Source: Pseudomonas fluorescens (GTDB lineage: Bacteria > Pseudomonadota > Gammaproteobacteria > Pseudomonadales > Pseudomonadaceae). From it: a DNA stretch of 64,000 nucleotides. The stretch lies in the NCBI RefSeq assembly GCF_002022275.1, contig NZ_MSDF01000059.1, forward strand, positions 36,602-100,601. The letters run 5' to 3'. The notes below the pieces were generated by a model, which saw nothing but the letters and a program-made list of their open reading frames with translations, was not told where the DNA came from and ran no database searches. Of the stretch, positions 8,634 through 15,395 are shown piece by piece (positions within the stretch are counted from its first letter, which is position 1; the number at the start of each line of letters is the position of its first letter). The translations under genes were made by a program, and so were the position numbers.

Positions 8634-10442
8634 ATGAGCATCCTCAATGGACCACGACTGAATTTCTGGGGCGGCATTCGCACGGACGTGAGCTTGCCGA
8701 ACAACTCGCCGACCATTCCTTTCAACGGCCAGAAGAATTGGCCGCTGTTTGACCTGACCACCTCGACTCTGGCGCCGGGCGCGCAGTCCTATACCGACGA
8801 CCAACTCAACAACATGATCAACGCGCCCGCCGGCAACTACTATACCGCCGGCGGCTGGAACCACTACGGGCAGCATGTGGTGGACATGCAGAACGCCTTG
8901 ATCAGCTCGCAAGGCACCCCCGGCAACATCGGCACCACCGGTGACCTGATCGGCCAGCCGGTGTACCTGCTCGGCTCGGTCGACCCGGTGACCGGCCAGG
9001 GCCCGGTGTCCGGGCCGATGATGGTCGACCTCGACCCGACCTCCTCGGTGACCACGCAGATCTTTGTCGGCGGCCTGCAAATTGGCGACAACAACAATGT
9101 TCAGTTGCTGATTCGCAGCAATGCGGTGTGCAGCAGCTTTGACGTGACTGGCCGCGTACTTGACCCGCCGAAGATGGACGCACCGGGTTCGTTCCATGCC
9201 AGCGGCACGTTCCAGCTCACCTTCCCGTTGAGCAGCATCGTCAGCTGGAACAAGAACAGTGCTGGCTTGGCGTCGATCATCAACGCACCTGGCGCCACGG
9301 GGATTGTGTTGCGCTTTGTGATGTTCGAGATGTGCCCGCAGATGACCACACCGCAGTTGGATGCCGATTATGCGGCGGGAAAATACACACCCAACCCGAG
9401 CATCGGCCGGGTGATCGGCACGCTGGCCCCGGCCTTTGCCGGCGAGCCACTGAGCTGCCAGCCGGGCCGACAAATCGTCAACCTGACCACGGGCAACGCC
9501 GCCTATGCAGCGCTGGGTAACAACGGTTTGCTGAGCCTGGACATGGTGAACGTCATTCCCAAACAGACCTTCCGCACCGTGCGAGACGACATCACCAGCC
9601 CCATCGGGCCGAATGCCAATTACGGCCCGGTAACGATCGCGGCCGGCAGCACCGTGCTGACCACCCTGAACCCGACGGCCAGCCCTTTGGTCAATTACTA
9701 CGTGTACGGCGGCATCGTCGATGTGCCTTTAAGCACCAGCCAACAGCAAGTCGTGCGGACCACCGCACTGGCCATCACGGGCCCAACGCCGGTGGGCGGC
9801 AAGACGCTTAACGCCATCGAATCGACCTATCGGGTGTATGCCGATCAACGCAACGTGTACCTGGAGGATTACCCCAACGGCCTGACGATCAATGTGCAGG
9901 TCCGCTACTTGGGTGGCCCGGTTCCCAATGCCACGAAAATCAGCGTGGCGGCCAGCGCACCGGGGACTTACGAGGGCAAGCCATACACTGACTTTCTCAA
10001 CTTTCCGACGTCAATGACGCTGAACGCGGGCCAACAGACGCTGAGCTTTCCCGTCACGCTGAAAGCCGGCAGCGCCGCTCAGGCGGGCTTTGTCTCGCTG
10101 ACCTGCACGGCCAACGGCGTGGACAACGGCGCGTTTTTCACCAACTTCCGCAAATATGCACAGACCGACTTCGGCATCGCCAAGGGCAGCATCATCACTT
10201 GGCAACAGGTGTACCCCAACGTCCTGCGTTTTCACTACCTGGCCTTCCCGGCCATGTCGCGCTACGTGCCGCTGAACCAGCCCGATGCAATCATGGCCGC
10301 GAAAAACGCCATCCTCGCGCGCACCGCAGACGCCTACAAAGGCACCACGCTGTTCATGCCGGTGGTGCGCTCGATGTCACCTGCGCAGCGTGCATTGCTG
10401 CGGGCCTACCTCACCGGCAGCCCATGGCAGCCGCCGCAATAG
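8634..10442 (+). CDS. VioB/RebD/StaD N-terminal-half-like protein (module copy 2)
   Basis: The protein has 602 residues and no signal peptide. It starts MSILNGPRLNFWGGIR. VioB-like landmarks are GGWNHYGQHVV (about residue 72), MVDLDPTSSVTTQIFVGGLQI (about 128-148; compare the VDSDPT...AAQIYAGQFTI segment of VioB from memory), IGTLAPAF then QPGRQIV (about 260-283), LSLDMVNVIP (about 300), and a C-terminal FHYLAFPAMSRYVPLNQPD followed by LFMPVVRSMSPAQRALLRAYL, which corresponds to the YYMPSTRELSAPKARLFLKYL segment of VioB. It ends there, without the C-terminal ferritin-like half. Between about residues 380 and 510 there are beta-rich, Ig-like stretches. It follows the CxxCH gene by 3 bp with AAGGAATAGACC before the ATG. 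Function unknown; N-terminal-domain homology to dimerising oxidases is the main clue. Confidence 0.75.
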   Translation: MSILNGPRLNFWGGIRTDVSLPNNSPTIPFNGQKNWPLFDLTTSTLAPGAQSYTDDQLNNMINAPAGNYYTAGGWNHYGQHVVDMQNALISSQGTPGNIGTTGDLIGQPVYLLGSVDPVTGQGPVSGPMMVDLDPTSSVTTQIFVGGLQIGDNNNVQLLIRSNAVCSSFDVTGRVLDPPKMDAPGSFHASGTFQLTFPLSSIVSWNKNSAGLASIINAPGATGIVLRFVMFEMCPQMTTPQLDADYAAGKYTPNPSIGRVIGTLAPAFAGEPLSCQPGRQIVNLTTGNAAYAALGNNGLLSLDMVNVIPKQTFRTVRDDITSPIGPNANYGPVTIAAGSTVLTTLNPTASPLVNYYVYGGIVDVPLSTSQQQVVRTTALAITGPTPVGGKTLNAIESTYRVYADQRNVYLEDYPNGLTINVQVRYLGGPVPNATKISVAASAPGTYEGKPYTDFLNFPTSMTLNAGQQTLSFPVTLKAGSAAQAGFVSLTCTANGVDNGAFFTNFRKYAQTDFGIAKGSIITWQQVYPNVLRFHYLAFPAMSRYVPLNQPDAIMAAKNAILARTADAYKGTTLFMPVVRSMSPAQRALLRAYLTGSPWQPPQ

Positions 10443-10454
10443 GAGCCAAACCCC

Positions 10455-11504
10455 ATGACCTTGCATATTCCTGCGCAGCCCATTGAAAACCTGCGCCCGA
10501 GTACCTTGATTGCCGAAGGCCTGCTCAACCCGCGCGGCCTGTGCCTGCAAGACGATGGCAGCCTGTTGCTGGCGGAGGCCGGCTCGGGGTTGCCGGACCA
10601 GCCGTTCAGTGGCCGCATCAGCCGATTGATTTCCGACCCGGAGCGGCCCGGCGCTTACCTGCCCAGCGAAACCGTTGCCAGAGGTTTTCGCGCAATGAAC
10701 ATGCAGGCGCGCATGTTGCGCGATGAAATCATGGGGGTGTCGGACATTGCCTGCGGTGACGGGGTTTGCCTCGTCAGCCAGACCGATTATGTCGGTGGCT
10801 CCAAATTGCTCAATCTGCAATACAGCCCGCCGGAGCCGGTTTTTCACAGTCGCGGCAACCTGAACGCACTCTGCTTCCACCCGACGCGGCACAGTTGGCT
10901 GGCGGTCAAACCCGACACCAACCAGTTGGTGGAATTTCGCGGCGGTGAAGAGGAATGCGTGCTCGCGCAGCTCCCCGAACTGGACCAGGATCAAGAAGCC
11001 GTGCCTGTCACCCTGGTGTACGAACCCGAGACCGACGCGGTGCTGATCAGCCTGTTTTCCGGGGAGCTGCACGCTGACCCGGCGCGCAAGGGCATCGACT
11101 TTGCCGACTTTGCCGGTCAGGTGATCCGCGTTCACCCGGCCACTGCGCAGATCGAGGTGGTTATCCGCGGCCTGCAATTGCCCACCGGACTGGCGCTGTG
11201 CCCCGACGGCAACCTGCTGGTGCTGGAGCTGTGCAGCCACCTGCAGCAACCCCTGGCAGCGGACTGGAATGGCGAGCCGCTGCATGGCGGCTTCACCCGG
11301 TTCAGCGGGCGCCTGTTGCGTTGCAACCTGCACAGTGGACGGGTCGAAATACTCGCGCGCGGGCTGGATACGCCGTCCAACCTGTGCCTGGTGCCGGGGG
11401 CCGTAGTGGTGAGTGAGGGCATGGGGTTGACGGGGCGGCAGGTGCCCGCGCCCGACAACAAAGTGGTGCCGTTGAGTGGCAGATTGCGGCGGGTGGAACT
11501 GTAA
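10455..11504 (+). CDS. SMP-30/gluconolactonase-like six-bladed beta-propeller protein
   Basis: The 349-residue protein has no signal peptide. Repeating blade-like units are visible, each with a Gly-rich turn and a Leu-x-Leu-Asp/Glu strand: LLNPRGLCLQDDGSLLLAEAG, GLQLPTGLALCPDGNLLVLEL and GLDTPSNLCLVPGAVVVSEG. These resemble the NP-x-G-L-x-x-x-x-DG-x-L pattern of SMP-30/gluconolactonase/strictosidine-synthase-like propellers. TAGGAG precedes the ATG. It is the last plus-strand gene of the operon and ends 12 bp before the convergent monooxygenase gene, with no obvious terminator between. It may act on the pathway product (lactone hydrolysis or a related step), but that is inferred from fold and position. 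Confidence 0.65.
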   Translation: MTLHIPAQPIENLRPSTLIAEGLLNPRGLCLQDDGSLLLAEAGSGLPDQPFSGRISRLISDPERPGAYLPSETVARGFRAMNMQARMLRDEIMGVSDIACGDGVCLVSQTDYVGGSKLLNLQYSPPEPVFHSRGNLNALCFHPTRHSWLAVKPDTNQLVEFRGGEEECVLAQLPELDQDQEAVPVTLVYEPETDAVLISLFSGELHADPARKGIDFADFAGQVIRVHPATAQIEVVIRGLQLPTGLALCPDGNLLVLELCSHLQQPLAADWNGEPLHGGFTRFSGRLLRCNLHSGRVEILARGLDTPSNLCLVPGAVVVSEGMGLTGRQVPAPDNKVVPLSGRLRRVEL

Positions 11505-11516
11505 AGTCGGCTGGAT

Positions 11517-11822
11517 TCAGGCCGACAACACCGCAGCGTCCAGCAGCAAAACGCTCGCCGGCCCGGTGCGGAAAGACGGGTTGTGCCTGGCCGCTTCCAC
11601 CATATGCGCCGCCACGTGATGGGCATCCAGGGCCGCTTTGGATGCCCACTTTTCGATCAGTACAAAGCTGTCCGGGTTGCCAACCACCGGATGCAAATCG
11701 TATTGCAGGCAGCCGTCTTCGGCTCGAACCTGAGGCGCCAGCCTCCCAAACGCCGCCAGCTGTTGCGGCCCTTTGCCGGGCTGGGTAGTGATAATGACGA
11801 CAAGCCGAACTTCATCTGACAT
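11517..11822 (-). CDS. Putative quinol monooxygenase, ABM (antibiotic biosynthesis monooxygenase) domain
   Basis: The 101-residue protein is a single ferredoxin-like ABM domain. It opens RLVVIITTQPGKG, then EDGCLQYDLHP, SFVLIEKWASKAALDAHHVAAHM and a C-terminal strand. The GCL-x-Y-x-L and E-x-W-x-(S/N)-x-x-A-L-x-x-H pattern is the family signature (YgiN-like). These small dimers either oxidise quinols/aromatics or serve as stress proteins. It is on the strand opposite the ebo-associated operon and convergent with it, so membership of that pathway is not implied. The start is the ATG at 11820-11822 in MSDEVRL. Confidence 0.8.
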   Translation of the reverse strand: MSDEVRLVVIITTQPGKGPQQLAAFGRLAPQVRAEDGCLQYDLHPVVGNPDSFVLIEKWASKAALDAHHVAAHMVEAARHNPSFRTGPASVLLLDAAVLSA

Positions 11823-12170
11823 GAAAACCCCGTTGCACAGAATGGATGAGAGGAAAGCACACTACGTCAGCGCCTGGCCCCGATGCAAAAAACATTGTGG
11901 GCACATTAATTTCACGTGGTTTTCACAGTTGGGCGCCTAGTCTGAACTCAGCTCCTAAGTGAACACCTTTTAAGCCCGCGCCCCCATCGTGGGCTTTTCT
12001 TTGTCTGTGGTTTGGCTGTCCACTCTGTGCTCCCCCCAAGCGCTTTTGCGCAAGAGATCTTTTGGAAAGGTTTCAGGGGGGGTAACCAATCAAACGTTCA
12101 AAACGCGGGAACGAGAGTGAACGTTGAGTGCCAGACAGGCCACGCGCAGGAAGGTAAATCGAGCCCATGA
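11823..12170. other. Intergenic region with a promoter-like segment and a hairpin
   Basis: No convincing coding region is seen. Around 11915-11940 there is a sigma70-like arrangement (TTCACA then TAGTCT with 16 bases between). This is followed about 30 bases later by a hairpin with AAGCCC and GGGCTT arms ending in TTTTCTTTG (about 11972-11998), which looks like a Rho-independent terminator. A transcript between them would be only about 50 nt. A short unannotated RNA is possible but weakly supported. Confidence 0.3.
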
Positions 12171-12194
12171 AAAACCCGACGCGGCGGCCGGGTC
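12171..12194 (-). terminator. Rho-independent terminator candidate downstream of the 65-aa ORF
   Basis: On the minus strand an ACCCG-rich stem with a GC-rich loop is followed by TTTTC. It lies 17 bp beyond the stop of the small acidic ORF at 12212-12409. Confidence 0.5.
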
Positions 12195-12211
12195 AGTTGA
12201 GAGGCAATCCA

Positions 12212-12409
12212 TCAGTTATCGGGATGCTCGCTGGCCACCGAATCGGCAGCGTCCACGTCCGACATATCTTCTTCAAGAGGCGCCTCGTCGTCCGGCGGCA
12301 AAGGGGCGGCGTCCTCGTCACGCTTCGGATCGTGCCCTGTCTCGTTGTCTGTGCCGCGGGTTACGGCCTGCTGTGAAATATTGCCTGGGGCATTTTCATT
12401 GATTTCCAT
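12212..12409 (-). CDS. Small acidic hypothetical protein (65 aa)
   Basis: This is a very hydrophilic, acidic 65-residue protein rich in Asp, Glu, Ala and Pro (DEDAAPLPPDDEAPLEED), with no predicted membrane segment and probably disordered. GGAG sits seven bases before the ATG and a terminator-like hairpin follows the stop, which supports a real single-gene unit. I recognise no family. A non-coding explanation cannot be excluded for such a short ORF. Confidence 0.5.
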   Translation of the reverse strand: MEINENAPGNISQQAVTRGTDNETGHDPKRDEDAAPLPPDDEAPLEEDMSDVDAADSVASEHPDN

Positions 12410-12503
12410 GCTGGCACTCCGTTCTTTCGCTCGGGTTATCCGCGCTTAAACATGTGAGGCAGCGGATGGCAGCGAGTGCCAGACAGTGGACGAACGGTGA
12501 GCA

Positions 12504-12536
12504 CAAACAAGCCCGGCACACTGCCAGGCTTGTTTG
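12504..12536. terminator. Bidirectional terminator-like hairpin
   Basis: CAAACAAGCC pairs with GGCTTGTTTG, continuing through GGCA/TGCC with one mismatch and a 3-nt loop. T-rich arms on both sides make it usable from either strand. It probably ends the minus-strand lipoprotein transcript. Confidence 0.6.
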
Positions 12537-12672
12537 GCGCTTTGCGACCTCACTGTGAAGCCGCCTGCGCTTTCTCGATTCTGCCTTATGGCGAAGCGAG
12601 CCTTTCACCAAAGATGGAAGTCCTGTTTAAAGCTTCCCTGACTGGCAAAAGACGCAGCCTGACGTGGAATCA

Positions 12673-13170
12673 TTATTTGGCTTGGCGAAGCACCAGCTCC
12701 GACAGACGGGTCTTAACCCGGAAGCAGAACTCACGAATTTGAAATTGATAAGCGGGCATGACCATGTAGTTTAAATCAGGACCCAATGAGTCTTTGATTT
12801 CCATGTATTTAGCAGTCTTGGCAGCAATGCCCTGGTATTCCGCCTCATATTTGTTGTAAGACACTTTGTTGTAAACCTTTAAAACATCCAGCTCTTTACG
12901 GCACTGCTCAGCGCGATTCTGATTCAAGTTTGTTTCTGATTCTGACTGAGCGGCATCTGACGAGGCAGGGTTCGAGGCATCAGCATGGGCGTTCGCAGGT
13001 GCAGCCTCATAACGCACAGTCCAGTTTTCGGGTGTCGGATGAGCGGCTTCAGGGGGGGCTTCCTGGACGACGGCAGGAGGTGGAGCCACGTTAGGTTTTT
13101 CTGGAGTTTTCGTAGCGCATCCCGAAAGGGCCAGTCCTACCACTACAACGATGCCACACATTTTATCCAT
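12673..13170 (-). CDS. Putative lipoprotein of unknown function
   Basis: The product has 165 residues from the ATG at 13168-13170, which is preferred over an upstream TTG because MDKMCG starts the signal peptide and GGTGGA lies just before it. A lipobox, LSGC, ends the hydrophobic stretch at residue 17. Next comes a Pro/Ala-rich low-complexity linker (PEKPNVAPPPAVVQEAPPE) and a C-terminal region with two cysteines and helical, mixed-charge character (KELDVLKVYNKVSYNKYEAEYQ). It is likely anchored to the outer or inner membrane. No family recognised. Confidence 0.65.
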   Translation of the reverse strand: MDKMCGIVVVVGLALSGCATKTPEKPNVAPPPAVVQEAPPEAAHPTPENWTVRYEAAPANAHADASNPASSDAAQSESETNLNQNRAEQCRKELDVLKVYNKVSYNKYEAEYQGIAAKTAKYMEIKDSLGPDLNYMVMPAYQFQIREFCFRVKTRLSELVLRQAK

Positions 13171-13378
13171 CGGTTCCACCAAGAGGTCGTTACGGTTGGC
13201 TGAGTCGTTAGGTTCTGGGTAAAAAGCAATAACTCACTCAATGTTCGAGTGTAAATTTTCTACCAGCCTCAAGGTGCTCAGTCGCTCTTCCTTGAGTACG
13301 CAGATGGGCAATAGTAGTAAAAAAACAAAAAGATGACGAGGAAAAGCTCGTCAGAAAAGACACAAATTTAATTGGATA

Positions 13379-13612
13379 ATGATTGCGGGACCACGCTGCG
13401 CATGCACCCTGATGGTCTCGCGTGCGAATCGCACAGCATTACCGGATGCCAGAAATACGAAAGCCCCGCTTTCGCGAGGTGATATAGCTCGGCCTTCTGT
13501 CGTGATAGCAGGGTGGCCACCTTGTCCCGAGCCTGAGCGGATTTTGTCGCGAGTAGACGGGCAACACTCGGGGGGATTCGAGCTATATCCGGTGTGGATT
13601 CAGCGGGTTTAA
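13379..13612 (+). CDS. Short phage-type ORF overlapping the C4-like RNA (Icd-like reading frame)
   Basis: This 77-codon frame contains NTKAPLSRGDIARPSVVIAGWPPCPEPER. I recall very similar strings in ORFs called 'host cell division inhibitor Icd-like' or 'Ash-like' in P1/P4-type prophages, where the frame overlaps the C4/CI antisense RNA. The conservation of such frames may reflect the RNA rather than a protein. No good ribosome-binding site is seen before the ATG. Kept as a low-confidence CDS because annotation pipelines often call it. Confidence 0.3.
   Translation: MIAGPRCACTLMVSRANRTALPDARNTKAPLSRGDIARPSVVIAGWPPCPEPERILSRVDGQHSGGFELYPVWIQRV
13450..13479 (+). repeat. 30-nt repeat, copy 1 (28/30 identical to 15108-15137)
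   Basis: The sequence from CAGAAATACG to CTTTCGCGAGG differs at two positions from the stretch beside the tRNA-Ser gene. The pair brackets the DUF1993 gene and the integrase remnant. It could be a relic of an attachment site or simply reuse of a common hairpin. Confidence 0.5.
13481..13589 (+). ncRNA. Candidate C4/CI-type phage antisense RNA
   Basis: GATATAGCTCG at 13481-13491 and CGAGCTATATC at 13579-13589 are perfect 11-bp inverted repeats enclosing about 87 nt. Inside are GCAGGGTGGCCACC, GAGCCTGAGCGG and a small TTGTC/GGCAA stem, giving a compact multi-stem fold. This layout matches my memory of the C4 antisense RNA family (P1/P7 c4, P4 CI RNA), which controls phage antirepressor or replication genes. 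No functional partner operon remains nearby, so it is probably a relic. Confidence 0.45.
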
Positions 13613-13622
13613 GACAGCGAGA

Positions 13623-14141
13623 TTACTTTCGCAGATAAGCAAACATGTGCTGTACATAATCGGCTTTCCCGAGAGGTACACCGTTATTGCGCAAGATGTT
13701 GTAAGCCGTAACCAGGTGGAAGTAAAACTGTGGAGTAGCCCAGTTCACGGCGTATTCGCTGCCGGTCATATCGAACGCCATGCCATTTGGTAATTCGATA
13801 GCGATTTCGCGCTCCGCCCCTTCCTCTATCTGAGCGCGGTCCGCTGATTCAAGAACTACCAAAGTGCGTTCGATTAGCTCCTTCGCTGCCGCCATATTTT
13901 CCGGAGGGGCGAGCGAACTAACCGGCCGTAGTGTAAGTCGCTGCACCGCCTCCTGAGCTTGAGTGCAGGCGTACTGAATTTGTCGGGCCAGATCGTGCAT
14001 ATCAGGTGCTAGTCGAGCGCCAAGCAGAATTTGCGGGTCATAACCGCGTTCCAGAGCTGCGGTCTCACCCTTAGACAAAAGAGCCGATAACGATCGCAGC
14101 ATTTGCGCGAAACACGGGATGGTAACTGAGTAAACCGACAT
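13623..14141 (-). CDS. DUF1993 domain-containing protein
   Basis: The 172-residue cytosolic helical protein matches the DUF1993 pattern: a start such as MSVYSVTIPCFAQMLRSL, then KGETAALERGYDPQILLGARLAPDMHDLARQIQYACTQA around residues 25-62 and a late FYFHLVTAYNILRNNGVPLGKADY near 146. These proteins resemble DinB-like four-helix bundles; biochemical role unknown. It lies in the prophage-remnant region, between the C4-like locus and the integrase remnant, which suggests it arrived as cargo or was flanked by insertions. Confidence 0.85.
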   Translation of the reverse strand: MSVYSVTIPCFAQMLRSLSALLSKGETAALERGYDPQILLGARLAPDMHDLARQIQYACTQAQEAVQRLTLRPVSSLAPPENMAAAKELIERTLVVLESADRAQIEEGAEREIAIELPNGMAFDMTGSEYAVNWATPQFYFHLVTAYNILRNNGVPLGKADYVQHMFAYLRK

Positions 14142-14361
14142 ATCTTTTCCCTAAGTAGTCATTCATAGCGGGCAGAAAGGATCAGCCTTTCTCCCGAATA
14201 CCGCCTTGAATCCTAGCAGACTGTTGACCTTCCTCTGCGAACATTCCCGCAACCCCTTCCCCGTCTTTATTACGTCAGCACTCCTCCCCCGCGCCCATCG
14301 GCAACCAGCGGGAGGAATGAGTGTTTACGAATACAGGTGAACCAAATCCACGGAGCAAATT

Positions 14362-15036
14362 ATGAGTAAAGAAATCACGTTCAACGCTGAGGGCTTCCAT
14401 TGCGGCCCTGCTGGCCGAAATGCAGTAGAGATCACGGCTTATGTCGAGCCTGCTTCGGTCATCGCCTGCTTCGATATTGAAGAAATCACCGAAGACAAAA
14501 CGGCTGACTCGCTTCTCATGCATATCGGTATTGAGCAAGTGCGCAAATGGCTTGAAGCTAACGAGTATTTGACCGGCCAGCGTCCAGCGGGCGTGATCAT
14601 TATGCGCAGCGATGATACAGAGGGAGATTACTTCCTGGTCACGCAGGGCAAGACCGGTCTAAAGCTGCGGATCTTTATGCGCACAGAGGCGGTGGAAAAC
14701 AGTCTTGGGCGGTTAATTGGGGAAATTACAGAGAGGAATGCGCACCACTCTTCGAAATACCTGCTGATCAACAAGCACGGCAAGTGGATGACGAAGGGGA
14801 TGTTGCGCTTGCGCTGGGATAAAGCGCGGGAGAAGGCGCAGCAGAAAGCAATTGACCAGGGCGACCCTTTGCTCGCGGCGAAGATAGGCGGGTTTCAGTT
14901 TCGTGACATCCGGCCTAAAGCGGCCTCGGAAATCCTCGACATCGGTGATGCAAGCCTCCTGCTCGGGCACAGCAAACAGGAGATCACGAAGAGGGTCTAC
15001 AGGAGGATCGGCGCGACCGCCAAGCCATCCAAATAG
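14362..15036 (+). pseudogene. Chimeric remnant: small phage protein fused to the C-terminal half of a tyrosine integrase
   Basis: The 224-codon frame is open, but its two halves do not belong together. Residues 1-about 68 (MSKEITFNAEGFHCGP... to KWLEAN) look like a complete small phage protein. From YLTGQRP onward the sequence is the catalytic half of a phage tyrosine recombinase: LTGQR (first Arg), QGKTG (Lys), FRDIRPKAASEI (second Arg region, with the usual His position altered), LLGHSKQ and the nucleophile Tyr in KRVYRR. The N-terminal arm-binding and core-binding domains are missing. A deletion joining two phage genes in frame is the simplest explanation. GGAG precedes the ATG. It is not expected to be a functional integrase. 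It lies 117 bp from the 3' end of tRNA-Ser, a usual integration site. Confidence 0.75.
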
Positions 15037-15041
15037 GAAAA

Positions 15042-15081
15042 ATTTCGGAACCCCTGCCAGAAAGTTTCGGAACGCCTGCCG
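15042..15081 (+). repeat. Two tandem imperfect 20-nt repeats after the integrase remnant
   Basis: AAATTTCGGAACCCCTGCC and AAGTTTCGGAACGCCTGCC lie side by side. They may be recombinase-binding (arm-type) sites left by the prophage; this is an inference. Confidence 0.4.
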
Positions 15082-15107
15082 TTCGGGCCACTCTCAAGAC
15101 GAAGCCT

Positions 15108-15142
15108 CAGAAACACAAAAGCCCCGCTTTCGCGAGGCTTTC
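15108..15142 (-). terminator. tRNA-Ser terminator hairpin and repeat copy 2
   Basis: AAAGCCCCGC and GCGAGGCTTT arms around a TTTC loop lie just past the 3' end of the minus-strand tRNA, with a run ending in TTTT on that strand. The same block (15108-15137) is 28/30 identical to 13450-13479. Confidence 0.6.
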
Positions 15143-15152
15143 GTTTGAATCT

Positions 15153-15243
15153 TGGCGGGAAACCAGGGATTCGAACCCTGGAGACGCTATTAACGTCCGC
15201 CGGTTTTCAAGACCGGTGCATTCAACCACTCTGCCAATTTCCC
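15153..15243 (-). tRNA. tRNA-Ser (anticodon UGA)
   Basis: The minus strand reads GGGAAATTGGCAGAGTGG at the 5' end, an anticodon stem-loop CCGGTCTTGAAAACCGG with anticodon TGA, a long variable arm (GGACGTTAATAGCGTC) typical of class II tRNAs, the T-loop GGTTCGAATCC, and an encoded GCCA 3' end. The length of 91 nt fits tRNA-Ser. A prophage remnant abuts its 3' side. Confidence 0.95.
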
Positions 15244-15395
15244 TTGTGCATCACAGGATTATAGTAGCCCATCCTGTCTCAGCGGGCGCCATAATACCCG
15301 AATGAAACACACTGTCAAACTCTCGCCATGGCTTGTTACAGAGCGTCTGTTATGATCTTTGCGACTGAACGTTTCAAAACTGAAGGAGTGTCGCC

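Noticed and set aside
11517..11822. ABM monooxygenase as a member of the ebo-associated biosynthetic operon
   Set aside because: It is on the opposite strand and convergent, and single ABM genes are common as general stress or quinol enzymes. Family name alone is not evidence of pathway membership.
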